Below, piece after piece: positions 27,554 through 36,474 of a DNA stretch of 64,000 nucleotides (the first letter of the stretch is position 1; each line of letters opens with the position of its first letter). The stretch is from DASRLE01 sp964558455 (GTDB lineage: Bacteria; Verrucomicrobiota; Verrucomicrobiia; Limisphaerales; Palsa-1400), in assembly GCA_964558455.1 (NCBI GenBank), contig CAZLEE010000001.1:5628-69627 (forward strand). Direction: 5' to 3'. The position numbers and the translations under genes are program-made. The notes under the pieces were generated by a model. That model saw only the letters and a program-made list of their open reading frames with translations, did not search any database and was not told the origin of the DNA.

Positions 27554-28935
27554 GCGCATCCTGCCTGACCGATTCTGTCAACCGCATTGAAGGCCTTCTC
27601 CGCCGCGCCCAGACCACGCGGGTGGTGCGCAGTCACGGCCGGGTCGTCCAGCTTATCGGTTTGGTCATTGAGTCCGAAGGCCCCCTCGCCTCTGTCGGGG
27701 AGATTTGCCGGATCGAATCCGCCCGCCACGACGGTTACACGCTGGCCGAGGTTGTAGGTTTCAAGGATCACCACGTATTACTCATGCCGCTGGGCGAGGT
27801 GAATGGCATTCATCCGGGCAGCGAAGTCATTGCCTTGGGCACCACCCTGCAAGTGCCGGTGGGCGAGACGCTGAAAGGCCGCGTCATCGACGGTTTGGGC
27901 GAACCTTTGGATGACAAAGGCCCGATTGAAGAGGATGCGTCGGTCAACTTGAATCAGCCCCCGCCGCACCCGCTGAAACGGCAACGCATCGGTCAGCCTT
28001 TTCGCACCGGAATCAAGGCGATTGACGCTTTCACCCCGTGCGGACGGGGCCAGCGTCTTGGTATTTTTGCGGGCAGCGGCGTGGGCAAATCGACCCTCCT
28101 GGGCATGATCGCCAGCCAGGCCGAGGCGGACGTCAACGTCATCGCCTTGATCGGGGAACGCGGTCGCGAAGTGCGCGAGTTTTTGGAAAAGGATTTGGAC
28201 GAAGCGGGCCGCCGCAAATCGGTTGTGGTGGTGGCCACCTCCAACCAGCCGGCCATTGCGCGTTTGAAGGGGGCGTTCGTGGCCATGGCCATTGCCGAAC
28301 ATTTTCGTGACGCCGGCCAGAATGTTTTGTTGATGATGGATTCGGTGACCCGTTTTGCCATGGCGCAACGCGAAATCGGGCTGGCGGTGGGCGAACCGCC
28401 CGCCACGCGCGGTTACACGCCGTCCGTTTTTTCGCTCCTGCCCCGCTTGTTGGAGCGCGCCGGAGCGGGGGAGACAGGCTCAATCACGGGTTTGTTCACC
28501 GTCCTGGTCGAAGCCGACGACATGAACGATCCCATTGCCGATGCGGTTCGCTCCATTCTTGACGGTCACATTGTGTTGACTCGCGAGTTGGCCACGCAAA
28601 ACCATTATCCGGCCATTGATGTGCTGGAAAGCGTCAGCCGTTTGACCCGGGATTTGGCCACCGCCCAACAACAGCAATTGCTTTCCCGCGCCCGTCAGGC
28701 CATGGCCACGTATCGCAAGAATCAGGATTTGATCAACATTGGCGCCTATCCCGCCGGAACCAATCCGGTGATTGATCAGAGCATCCATCTGCACGAGCCG
28801 TTGAAAACATTTTTGAACCAGGCGGTGGAAGACGGATTCTCCATCCCGCAGACCTGGTCGCTGTTGGAGAAGACGCTGGCGACGCCCCTGCCTTCTCCCA
28901 AGCCTGTGATGGCCGGCGGACGGAAAACAATTTAA
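27550..28935 (+). CDS. fliI: Flagellum-specific export ATPase FliI
   Basis: A 461-residue cytoplasmic ATPase related to F1-beta. Walker A GSGVGKST lies near residue ~175, Walker B NVLLMMDSVTRFAMAQRE near ~260, and GLAVGEPPATRGYTPSVFSLLPRLLERAG is the FliI/type III ATPase signature. It energises unfolding and entry of export substrates. The start overlaps fliH by four bases and fliJ follows after 6 bases. Confidence 0.98.
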   Translation: MSASCLTDSVNRIEGLLRRAQTTRVVRSHGRVVQLIGLVIESEGPLASVGEICRIESARHDGYTLAEVVGFKDHHVLLMPLGEVNGIHPGSEVIALGTTLQVPVGETLKGRVIDGLGEPLDDKGPIEEDASVNLNQPPPHPLKRQRIGQPFRTGIKAIDAFTPCGRGQRLGIFAGSGVGKSTLLGMIASQAEADVNVIALIGERGREVREFLEKDLDEAGRRKSVVVVATSNQPAIARLKGAFVAMAIAEHFRDAGQNVLLMMDSVTRFAMAQREIGLAVGEPPATRGYTPSVFSLLPRLLERAGAGETGSITGLFTVLVEADDMNDPIADAVRSILDGHIVLTRELATQNHYPAIDVLESVSRLTRDLATAQQQQLLSRARQAMATYRKNQDLINIGAYPAGTNPVIDQSIHLHEPLKTFLNQAVEDGFSIPQTWSLLEKTLATPLPSPKPVMAGGRKTI

Positions 28936-28941
28936 GCGCGC

Positions 28942-29412
28942 ATGAAACCTTTTCACTTCACCTTGGAATCCGTGGCCACCTTGCGCCGGCGGCAGGAGCA
29001 GAGGGCCATGGAAAAATATGCGCAAAGCCTGCTCGCCCGCCATCAGGCGGTGGAAAATCTCGAACGGGTCGGCCGGGATTTGAGCGCGTGCCGGGAGATG
29101 TTGCGCGGCCAGATGTCCGGCGGTTGCACGGCGGCGAAGGCCGTCCAAACCCGGGTTTATGAAAGTTCGCTGATGCAACGCCGCGACGAATGCGCGCGCG
29201 CGCTGGAAAACGCGGAACGCCGGGTGAACGCGGAGCTGCATGTCATGTTGCAGGCGCGCCAGCAACGGGAGATTGTGGATAAATTTTTTGACAAACAAAA
29301 GGCCGGTTACGAGCACGAGCAGGCGCGCGCCGAACAGAAGAACCTGGATGAGATGGCCGGGCGCAGGAGCAAATCCATCTTCGCCTGGAAACAAGCGGAA
29401 AATTCCCTATGA
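28942..29412 (+). CDS. fliJ: Flagellar export chaperone FliJ
   Basis: A 156-residue, highly charged, mostly helical protein predicted to form a long antiparallel coiled coil (FHFTLESVATLRRRQEQRAMEKY.. onward). FKL/FHFTLESV at the N-terminus is the usual FliJ opening. FliJ sits in the FliI hexamer like the gamma subunit of F1. The position directly after fliI and the ATGA overlap with the next gene support the call. Confidence 0.88.
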   Translation: MKPFHFTLESVATLRRRQEQRAMEKYAQSLLARHQAVENLERVGRDLSACREMLRGQMSGGCTAAKAVQTRVYESSLMQRRDECARALENAERRVNAELHVMLQARQQREIVDKFFDKQKAGYEHEQARAEQKNLDEMAGRRSKSIFAWKQAENSL

Positions 29413-30005
29413 TCAAACTGCTTACCACCCCTTGGATGACATCGCTGGTCAGCGTCCTCATTTACCTGGGCGCCATGGTGATGTTCTGGAAAACCCCGCC
29501 GCTGCCCAAGCCCGCGCCCGAGGTTGTTTCGACCGGAAAACGCCTGGGGCCTTCATGGGATTTTATCAACCCGGAAGCGGATCAACTCATGGCCGAACTG
29601 AAGACGGAAAAAGCCGCGCTCTCCAAAAAAGAGCAGGACCTCAGCGACCTCGCCGTCCGGTTGCAGGCGGAGCAGGCGGAAATGAATCTGGTCACGCAGT
29701 CCGTCCGGCAATTGCAGGTGGATTTTGATCAAAATGTGTTGCGCATCGGAGTGGAGGAAACGGCCAATTTGAAAAAATTGGCCAAGGTTTATGCGAACAT
29801 GGACCCGGCCAGCGCGGCCAAGATTATCCAGGAAATGGATGATGTGGGGATAATCAAAATAATGGTTTTTATGAAGGACACGGAAACAGCCGTCGTTTTG
29901 GAAGCCATGGCCAAGATGGGCCAGACTCAAGCCAAACGCGCCGCTGCTCTCTCCGACCGGCTTCGCCTGGCTTCATTCCGCAACTCCACCCCCTCTCCCA
30001 AATGA
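29409..30005 (+). CDS. MotE-like flagellar protein
   Basis: A 198-residue protein with one N-terminal membrane helix (MTSLVSVLIYLGAMVMFW, ~11-28), a coiled coil (~60-110; ELKTEKAALSKKEQDLSDLAVRLQ) and a C-terminal region VYANMDPASAAKIIQEMDDVGIIKIMVFMKDTETAVVLEAMAK, which matches the MgtE-N-like repeat domain of MotE. MotE stabilises MotC in other bacteria, and this fold is related to FliG motifs. In this position between fliJ and fliK it is common in many phyla. It is a stator or rod-associated protein by inference. Confidence 0.75.
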   Translation: MIKLLTTPWMTSLVSVLIYLGAMVMFWKTPPLPKPAPEVVSTGKRLGPSWDFINPEADQLMAELKTEKAALSKKEQDLSDLAVRLQAEQAEMNLVTQSVRQLQVDFDQNVLRIGVEETANLKKLAKVYANMDPASAAKIIQEMDDVGIIKIMVFMKDTETAVVLEAMAKMGQTQAKRAAALSDRLRLASFRNSTPSPK

Positions 30006-33000
30006 TGGATCATTCCTCTGTGGGCGGCGCGACGACCTCGCCGGCCTTGGCGGGAGGTGTCTTCGCCTTGATTGCGGTAACGCCCGCAGCGGCGGCTGCG
30101 GCCTTGGAGGATTTTTTGAGCGTGATGTCGCATGCGACTCGCGATGATTTGGCAAAATCAACCGGTGGCGCAACAGTTTCCCCGGATGTGTCATCGTCCG
30201 GCCAGGATGCGTCGCCATCCATTGTGGCGCAGCCAATCGCGGGAGGCGTGACGGGCCGGGCGGCATTTTATCGGCAGAATATTTTCAATCCGCCATCTTC
30301 CGCCGCCGCCACTTCCAAAAACGCAACCGTTGCGGGCGCGCCTGCGGCTTTGCGGACAACATCCGCATCTCCAAAAAAACTGGCGCAATCGAAGGTTGCC
30401 ACCGTGTCCGCTGTTCAACAGGGCAACTTGGCGAACAAATCCATTTCTATTGCGCCTGCCGTTCAACAGAGTGAGTTGACGGGTAAATCCACCGCACTTG
30501 CCGCTGTGGAGCAGGGGCAGAGCGGGTTGGTGAATGAATCCATTGCGTCCGTCGTTCAACCATGCGAGTCAGCGGGCGAATCCGTTTCCATCACGCCCGC
30601 CGTCCAACAGGGCAAGTCAGCGAGTAAATCCACCACGCCCGCTGTTCAACAAGGACAGGGTGAATTGACGGGCAAACCCGTTGCGCCCGCGATTCAACAG
30701 AACGAGTTGGTGAATGAATCCATCGTGTCTGTCGTTCAACAAGACGGGTTGGCGGGCAAACCCATTTCCATTACGACAACCGCCCAACAAGGCGGATCAG
30801 CGGATAAACCTGTTGCGTCCGCTGCTCAACAGGGACAAGGCGAATTGGCAGATAGACCTGCCGCACCTGTGGTTCAGCAAGACGGGTTGGCGGGTAAATC
30901 CATTGCTATTACGACCATCGTCCAACAGGGTGGGTCAGCAAATGAACCCGCTACGTTTGTTGTTCAGCAGGACGGGCCGGTCAGTAAATCCATTTCCACT
31001 GCGACCGTCATCCAGCAGGGCGAGTCGGCGGGCAAACCTGCCGTGACCGTCGTGCAACAGGAACCGGTCGGGTTGGCCGGCAAACCGGCTGCGCCCGCCG
31101 AGCAAGACGAACTGGTGAACGAATCCACCGCGTCTGTTGCTCAACAAGGCGAGTCGGTGAGCAAATCCATTTTTATTACGACCACCGTCCAACAGGACGG
31201 ATCAGCAAACAAACCCGCCGCGCCTGCCGTTCAGCAAGACGAGTTGGCGAGTAAATCCATTTCCACTGCGACCGTCGTCCAACAGAGCGAGTCAGCAAGC
31301 AAACCTGCCGTGACCGTCGTGCAACAGGAACCGGTCGGGTTGGCCGGCAAACCGGCTGCGCCCGCCGAGCAAGACGAATTGGTGAATGAATCCACCGCGT
31401 CTGTTGCTCAACAAGACGAGTTGGTGAGCAAACCCATATCCATTACGACAACCGTCCAACAGGACGGATCGGCAGATCAACCTGTTGTATCCGCTGCTCA
31501 GCAGGGGCAAGGCGAATTGGCAGATAAACCTGCCGCGCCTGCCGTTCAGCAAGACGGGGCGGTCAGTAAATCCATTTCCACTGCGACCATCGTCCAGCGG
31601 GACGAGTCAGCGGGCAAACCTGCCGTGGCCGTCGTGCAACAGGAACCGGTCGGGTTGGCCGGCAAACCGGTTGCGCCCGCCGAGCAAGACAAATTGGTGG
31701 ACGAATCCACCGCGTCTGTTGCTCAACAAGGCGAGTTGGTGAGCAAACCCATTTCCATTACGACAACCGTTCAACAGGGCGCGTTGGCGAACGAACCTGC
31801 CGCATCCGCTATTCGGCAGGGACAGAATGAATCGACAGACAAACCTGTTGCGCCTGATGTTCAGCAAGACGAGGTTGCGAGCGAATCCATTTCCATCACG
31901 CCCCCCGTCCGGCAGGACGAGTCAGCGAGCAAACCTGCCGTGACCGTCGTGCAACAGGAACAGGTCGGGTTGGCCGGCAAACCCAGTGCGCCCGCCGTTC
32001 AGCAAGACGAGTCGGCGGATTCTCCGTCCGCGCCGGTGGTGGCCGAAATTGCCGACAATGCTCCGCTTCCGGCGCAAACACCAACGCCGTCACTTAATTT
32101 GCCGGGCGATGCGGCGGGGTCCGATGTTCTTGCGGCGGCGGTTTCCGCGCCTGTCCCCGCTCAACCGTCGTTGGTTTCCAATGCGGCCATGACCAAAACA
32201 ACCGTATCCGGGCGCGAAGTCCAGGCGAGCCGATCCCAATCCACGCGGAGCGATGCGGATGTCGCGGGCAAGATGGCCAATCCGCCGCGCGTCACGGACG
32301 ATTCGGAAGTTAAACCTGCCGCCAAAGTGGCGCCGGCTGCATCCCTGCCTGCACAGGGGAAGGCAAAGGAAACCAGCGCAGTGGCAGGAGGAACGGATCA
32401 CGCGAACGGTCAGGCGGCATCGCCGGAGGTAACAACGACATCTTTGCCGCAGGCGCCAGCGGCGGATCTTTCCATCACACCGGCGATGGCCGGCGTTGAG
32501 ATTGATGGCACGGTGAGTGCTTTAAATGGCCAACAGATGAAATCGACGCCAGAAAAGGACGAAATTGCCGGGCTTGCCGCGCAAAAAATGCCGGGGGCAC
32601 CCTGGCTGGCTGGCGTTTCTGTCAAAGCGTCGGATAATTTGGCCGTCGATTCCGATTCTGGTCCGTCAACCTCCGGGAATGTGATATCGGCGTCGTCCGT
32701 TGTCATCAACATGGCGGCCAAAACGGCGGAGACCACTTTGGGGGCGGTTGCAACAGCCGTCCCGGCTTCTTCCGCCGATCACGCCGCGGCGCAGGTGGAG
32801 CGTCTGGGAAATTGGGTGACTCAACAAGTTGTCATGGTGCAACAGTCCGGGATCAATAACATTGCGGTTTCGCTCAAACCCAATGCGGAGACCGAGCTGA
32901 GTTTGCAATTGACAAGTCACAACGGGCGGATTGAGGCAACCCTGAGTTTGGAACGGGGGGCCATGCCCGGGCTGGAGAGTCACTGGAAAGATTTGCAGGA

Positions 33001-33226
33001 ATCCCTCAGCCGGCAAAACGTGCAACTGCTTCCGCTGGAAAATAAAACGGCGGCCAGGACGTCCGCTTTGAATTCGTCCTTCGACAGTTCGTCACAAAAC
33101 TCCCGGCGGCAGAGCCGGGATACAGAACAAGAGTGGGTGCCGGCAGGGGAGATGGCGGCGCCGCTCGCAACCGGTAAAACAAAAGCCACGGCGACTTCCC
33201 GGCGGGGATGGGAATCCTGGGCCTGA
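30002..33226 (+). CDS. fliK: Flagellar hook-length control protein FliK with a very long repeat region
   Basis: A 1074-residue protein, far longer than typical FliK (about 400). Residues ~136-676 consist of degenerate units of about 15-20 residues built on VQQxE(L/S)xxK(S/P), arranged in higher-order blocks (see the repeat feature). The C-terminal domain (~930-1030) has ISVSLKP-type IAVSLKPNAETELSLQLTSHNGRIEATLSLE, the conserved Flg_hook core that switches export specificity by binding FlhB. FliK acts as a ruler, so its length should set hook length. Position between the motE-like gene and flgD, with an ATGA overlap, agrees with the call. Confidence 0.9.
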   Translation: MMDHSSVGGATTSPALAGGVFALIAVTPAAAAAALEDFLSVMSHATRDDLAKSTGGATVSPDVSSSGQDASPSIVAQPIAGGVTGRAAFYRQNIFNPPSSAAATSKNATVAGAPAALRTTSASPKKLAQSKVATVSAVQQGNLANKSISIAPAVQQSELTGKSTALAAVEQGQSGLVNESIASVVQPCESAGESVSITPAVQQGKSASKSTTPAVQQGQGELTGKPVAPAIQQNELVNESIVSVVQQDGLAGKPISITTTAQQGGSADKPVASAAQQGQGELADRPAAPVVQQDGLAGKSIAITTIVQQGGSANEPATFVVQQDGPVSKSISTATVIQQGESAGKPAVTVVQQEPVGLAGKPAAPAEQDELVNESTASVAQQGESVSKSIFITTTVQQDGSANKPAAPAVQQDELASKSISTATVVQQSESASKPAVTVVQQEPVGLAGKPAAPAEQDELVNESTASVAQQDELVSKPISITTTVQQDGSADQPVVSAAQQGQGELADKPAAPAVQQDGAVSKSISTATIVQRDESAGKPAVAVVQQEPVGLAGKPVAPAEQDKLVDESTASVAQQGELVSKPISITTTVQQGALANEPAASAIRQGQNESTDKPVAPDVQQDEVASESISITPPVRQDESASKPAVTVVQQEQVGLAGKPSAPAVQQDESADSPSAPVVAEIADNAPLPAQTPTPSLNLPGDAAGSDVLAAAVSAPVPAQPSLVSNAAMTKTTVSGREVQASRSQSTRSDADVAGKMANPPRVTDDSEVKPAAKVAPAASLPAQGKAKETSAVAGGTDHANGQAASPEVTTTSLPQAPAADLSITPAMAGVEIDGTVSALNGQQMKSTPEKDEIAGLAAQKMPGAPWLAGVSVKASDNLAVDSDSGPSTSGNVISASSVVINMAAKTAETTLGAVATAVPASSADHAAAQVERLGNWVTQQVVMVQQSGINNIAVSLKPNAETELSLQLTSHNGRIEATLSLERGAMPGLESHWKDLQESLSRQNVQLLPLENKTAARTSALNSSFDSSSQNSRRQSRDTEQEWVPAGEMAAPLATGKTKATATSRRGWESWA
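30409..32030 (+). repeat. In-frame tandem and higher-order repeats inside fliK
   Basis: The region codes for repeated short units with VQQ/AQQ cores. A longer block is repeated: the codons for KSISTATV recur at 30986, 31253 and 31568 (spacings 267 and 315 bases), and those for VVQQEPVGLAGKP at 31049, 31316, 31631 and, slightly changed, 31946 (267, 315, 315). All spacings are multiples of three. This points to recent expansion by unequal exchange. Confidence 0.9.
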
Positions 33227-33233
33227 AATATTT

Positions 33234-33653
33234 ATGTCAACCACCGCAATTAATTCCAATACAAACAGCGCGGCCGCCAGTTCCAGTCAGACGTTGAACC
33301 AGGCGGACTTTTTGAAATTGCTGGTCACACAAATGACCTCGCAAGATCCGCTGAACCCGCAGAGCGACACCGATTTTGCCGCGCAACTGGCGCAATTCAG
33401 CTCGTTGCAGGAAACCACCAACATGGCCGGCTACATGCAAACCCTGCAAGCCGATTCAATGATTGGCATGAATGTGAATGTGGCTTCCGCCGCCAACAGC
33501 GCCCAACAGGTCAGCGGCGTGGTGAGCGGAGTGGACATATCGTCCGGCACGCCGGAAATTTCAGTGAATGGGGAGGATTATTCATTAAGCCAGGTGTCCT
33601 CCATCACTCCCGCGACGACCCAAACAGCCGCCAGTTCCGGCGCATCCCAGTAA
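33234..33653 (+). CDS. flgD: Flagellar hook cap/scaffold protein FlgD, short form
   Basis: A 139-residue protein. LNQADFLKLLVTQMTSQDPLNPQSDTDFAAQLAQFSSLQETTNM is the conserved FlgD N-terminal segment. The C-terminal Tudor/FnIII-like part of longer FlgD proteins (about 230 residues in Salmonella) is almost absent, leaving a short tail with GVVSGVDI..PEISVNGEDYSLSQVSSI. It caps the growing hook. It lies directly after fliK and before flgE. Confidence 0.93.
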   Translation: MSTTAINSNTNSAAASSSQTLNQADFLKLLVTQMTSQDPLNPQSDTDFAAQLAQFSSLQETTNMAGYMQTLQADSMIGMNVNVASAANSAQQVSGVVSGVDISSGTPEISVNGEDYSLSQVSSITPATTQTAASSGASQ

Positions 33654-33713
33654 TCCATGAATCCAGTCAAGTAACTCGTAAACCCAGTCGATAACCCCTA
33701 ACACAAAAAATAT

Positions 33714-34541
33714 ATGCTTAGTTCTTTAAGTTCAGGCCTCAGTGGTCTCGACAACTTCCAGGAGCAAATGAACGTGATTGGCAACAATATCGCCAACATC
33801 AACACCACCGGTTTCAAAGACGGTGAGGTTAGTTTTGCCGACACGTTCTGCAACACCGTCCAGGGCGGTTCTTCCACCATCCCGGCCATGCAGGTCGGCA
33901 CGGGTGTTGAGATAACTGCCACGGGCAGCAATTGGTCGCAAGGATCGCTGACTACCACGGGTGTGGCGAGCAATCTGGCCGTGTCCGGCGCCGGTTTTTT
34001 CACGGTGGTTGATCCGACCACAGGCAGCTCGTATGTCACACAGGACGGTTCATTTACAGTGAACTCGACCGGCCAGTTGGTCACGGCCAACGGGGACATC
34101 GTGCAGGGCTACAACAGCAGCAGTTTGTCCACCATTGGCAACCTGACTCTCAATATCACCGGTTCCACCAGCACCTCGCCCATCTCCTCCTACGCCATTA
34201 ACAAACAGGGTCAAATCACCGTGACTCAAAGCGACGGCACGAACTTTGTCTGCGGCCAGGTCCTGCTGCAGAACTTCCAGGATCCGAACATGCTGACCAA
34301 CGTGGGCAACAACCTGTATTCCAACACCGCGAATGCGGGGCCGACCACGCCTACGGCGGTCGCGCCGGGAAGCAACGGTTTGGGCACCATCGAATCAGGC
34401 GAACTGGAAGGTTCCAACGTGGATCTTTCGACCGAGATGACAAACCTGATCACCGCCCAACGCGCTTTTGAGGCAAACTCAAAGATCATCACCACCAGCA
34501 ACGAATTGCTCCAAACCGTGGTGAATCTGCAACAAGGTTAA
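33714..34541 (+). CDS. flgE: Flagellar hook protein FlgE, short form
   Basis: A 275-residue protein with the N-terminal QEQMNVIGNNIANINTTGFKDGEVSFADTF signature of hook/rod proteins, a middle beta domain (LAVSGAGFFTVVDPTTGSSYVTQDGSF), and the C-terminal ESSNVDLS-type segment GELEGSNVDLSTEMTNLITAQRAFEANSKIITTSNELLQTVVNL. It is shorter than Salmonella FlgE (about 403), as it lacks an outer D2-like domain. Both FlgF and FlgG are separately present, so this one is most likely the hook subunit. Confidence 0.9.
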   Translation: MLSSLSSGLSGLDNFQEQMNVIGNNIANINTTGFKDGEVSFADTFCNTVQGGSSTIPAMQVGTGVEITATGSNWSQGSLTTTGVASNLAVSGAGFFTVVDPTTGSSYVTQDGSFTVNSTGQLVTANGDIVQGYNSSSLSTIGNLTLNITGSTSTSPISSYAINKQGQITVTQSDGTNFVCGQVLLQNFQDPNMLTNVGNNLYSNTANAGPTTPTAVAPGSNGLGTIESGELEGSNVDLSTEMTNLITAQRAFEANSKIITTSNELLQTVVNLQQG

Positions 34542-34554
34542 GGGCTAAACCCAT

Positions 34555-35175
34555 ATGGCCAGCACACCAAACGAGCAACCGCGGACGCGGGAGGAAGCGA
34601 AAGCTTCGGACAGCGGCAAGGCAGGCGCCGCCGACGCCAAGGGCGAAGGCAAGGCGGCAGTTTCCGCGCCGGGCGGCGGTCTCAAACCGTGGCTGCCGCT
34701 GATTGTCGCCGTGGTGTGCATGCCGATGCTGGCCTTTGCCACCATGCGTCTTGTCTTGCTGCCAAAGCTGGAACGCGCCGTGAACCAGACCAAGCCCGGC
34801 GCAGCGGTCTCCAACGCGTCAGCCGAAACGGCGGGGTCCGAAAAGGAAGGGGAAAAGGCGGGTGGCGACAAAGCCAAAGTGACCGTGGCGTTGAGCAAAA
34901 TGCTGGTGAACGTGGCGGGCACGATGGGGACGCGTTACCTGATGACCAGCGTGACGCTGGTTGGGAACACCCCGGACTTTAAAAGCAAGGTGGACGAGAA
35001 CAAGGATCAACTCATGGATCTGGCGACCAGCACGCTTAGCAGCAAGACCATTGCCGATCTGGAAAAGCCCGGTGCGCGCAACGTCATCCGGGCGGAGTTG
35101 ATGACTGTGTTCAATGAAGCGCTGGGCGCGCCTTTGGTGCAGGAAATTTACATCACCGAATTGGCTATCCAATAA
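34555..35175 (+). CDS. fliL: Flagellar basal body-associated protein FliL
   Basis: A 206-residue protein with a charged Ala/Gly/Lys-rich N-terminal extension (~1-40), a membrane helix (WLPLIVAVVCMPMLAFATMRLVL, ~44-66), an acidic linker and a periplasmic domain ending in VIRAELMTVFNEALGAPLVQEIYITELAIQ, which is the FliL signature. FliL rings surround stators in other bacteria and support high-torque motion. It stands directly before fliM, the usual place. Confidence 0.9.
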   Translation: MASTPNEQPRTREEAKASDSGKAGAADAKGEGKAAVSAPGGGLKPWLPLIVAVVCMPMLAFATMRLVLLPKLERAVNQTKPGAAVSNASAETAGSEKEGEKAGGDKAKVTVALSKMLVNVAGTMGTRYLMTSVTLVGNTPDFKSKVDENKDQLMDLATSTLSSKTIADLEKPGARNVIRAELMTVFNEALGAPLVQEIYITELAIQ

Positions 35176-35184
35176 ATTCCGCCC

Positions 35185-36201
35185 ATGAACGAAGACACCG
35201 CCCGCCTTGAGCAGTCCGAGCCGACCCCTTCCATTTTTGAAGGCGGAGGCAACGTGGGCCTGGCGTTGGCGGAAGGCGAAGCGCCCCGGCAAGGGACATT
35301 GCGCTGCCATGACTTCCGGAATCCATTGCTCCTGTCGTCGCTGGAATCGCACAAATTGCGCTTGCGGCAGGAGGAAATCATGCGGCAGGTGGCGGCGCGG
35401 ATTTCGGTTCATTTGCATCTGGAATTTTCGTTGAAAATTGTCAGCTTGCAGACCCTCACTTACCAAAGTCTGGCGGAAAGCTGGAAAGTTCCGTCCCATT
35501 TCAATTTGTTCAAGATGGAACCCTTGCGCGGGGTGTCCATTCTTGACATATCGAGCGAGCTTGGTTTTTGCCTGATGGACCGTTTGATGGGCGGCCCGGG
35601 CCACGGCTGCGGACCGGGGCAGGAGATCAGCGACATCGAGAAGGTGTTGCTGGAGCAAACAGTGCAAGTCTTCATGGAGGAATGGTGCCGCCATTGGGCC
35701 GCGATCAAGGAATTGAAACCCGTCGTACTGGGCTACGAAAACAAGGGTGATTACATTCAGGCGGCATCGGGCGAAACGGTCATGCTGGTCATCACCATGG
35801 AAGGCGGATTGGCCGGGCGGACCGGACAAATCCAGATGAGCGTGCCTTACGCGGCCCTGGAGCCGTTGATCAAACGGATCTGCCAGGGGGCAGACACGCC
35901 CGCAATCCCTGCAACTCCGGCCGTTCCAGCGCCGCCGCGCGCGCCGGCCGCTCCTGCGCCGGTGTTGAAATGGAACAACTGCTTTAATGACGTTTGCGTT
36001 CCGGTCACGGCGGAATGGGAGGGGCTGGAACTGACCGCGCGCCAGATCCTGGCGCTGAAAGTCGGCGACGTTCTGCCGCTGGCTGCGCAGCATCTGCAAC
36101 GTATTAACGTGCGTGTGGCTGACACTCTTAAATTTTACGGGCGCCCCGGAGCGCAATCGGGGCAATGGGCGGTGGAACTGACCCAAGTGATCAAATCGTA
36201 A
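35185..36201 (+). CDS. fliM: Flagellar motor switch protein FliM
   Basis: A 338-residue protein. The middle domain (~50-230) contains the FliG-contact loop LMDRLMGGPG and GYENKGDYIQAASGETVMLVI, and the C-terminal SpoA domain (~265-338) has CVPVTAEWEGLELTARQILALKVGDVLPL. The N-terminal CheY-binding peptide (SQxEIDALL) that usually opens FliM is not visible; instead there is NEDTARLEQSEPTPSIFEGG. A Pro/Ala linker separates the last two domains. fliN follows after 9 bases. Confidence 0.92.
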   Translation: MNEDTARLEQSEPTPSIFEGGGNVGLALAEGEAPRQGTLRCHDFRNPLLLSSLESHKLRLRQEEIMRQVAARISVHLHLEFSLKIVSLQTLTYQSLAESWKVPSHFNLFKMEPLRGVSILDISSELGFCLMDRLMGGPGHGCGPGQEISDIEKVLLEQTVQVFMEEWCRHWAAIKELKPVVLGYENKGDYIQAASGETVMLVITMEGGLAGRTGQIQMSVPYAALEPLIKRICQGADTPAIPATPAVPAPPRAPAAPAPVLKWNNCFNDVCVPVTAEWEGLELTARQILALKVGDVLPLAAQHLQRINVRVADTLKFYGRPGAQSGQWAVELTQVIKS

Positions 36202-36210
36202 GCGAGCATT

Positions 36211-36474
36211 ATGGAACCAACCGAAAAAAACTCTCCAGGCCTCGAAGTGTTGCTGGGCGTCAAAGTCAAACTGACCGCGGAACTTGGCTCGTGCCAGTTG
36301 CCCATGCGCGATGTCCTGCAATTTAATGTCAGTTCCATAGTCAAACTGGACAAGACAACGCAGGCGCCGGTGGACCTCTACGCCAACCAGACCCGCATCG
36401 CGCGGGGCGAAGTGGTGGTGGTGGACGATTCTTACGGCATCAAAATCACCGAGATATTTGGAGTCAATCCATGA
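36211..36474 (+). CDS. fliN: Flagellar motor switch protein FliN
   Basis: An 87-residue single SpoA-domain protein: LLGVKVKLTAELGSCQLPMRDVLQFNVSSIVKLDKTTQAPVDL, then ANQTRIARGEVVVVDDSYGIKITEIF. It forms the C ring with FliM and binds FliH. It overlaps fliO by four bases (ATGA). Confidence 0.96.
   Translation: MEPTEKNSPGLEVLLGVKVKLTAELGSCQLPMRDVLQFNVSSIVKLDKTTQAPVDLYANQTRIARGEVVVVDDSYGIKITEIFGVNP

Noticed and set aside
30409..32030. Regular direct repeats that could suggest a CRISPR or satellite array
   Set aside because: Spacings are multiples of three, the frame stays open, units are degenerate at protein level, and there are no unique spacers or cas genes. They are FliK coding repeats.
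34819..36321. 500-codon minus-strand frame over fliL-fliM
   Set aside because: Antisense shadow of two well-supported genes; composition rich in Arg, His and Gln with no motif.
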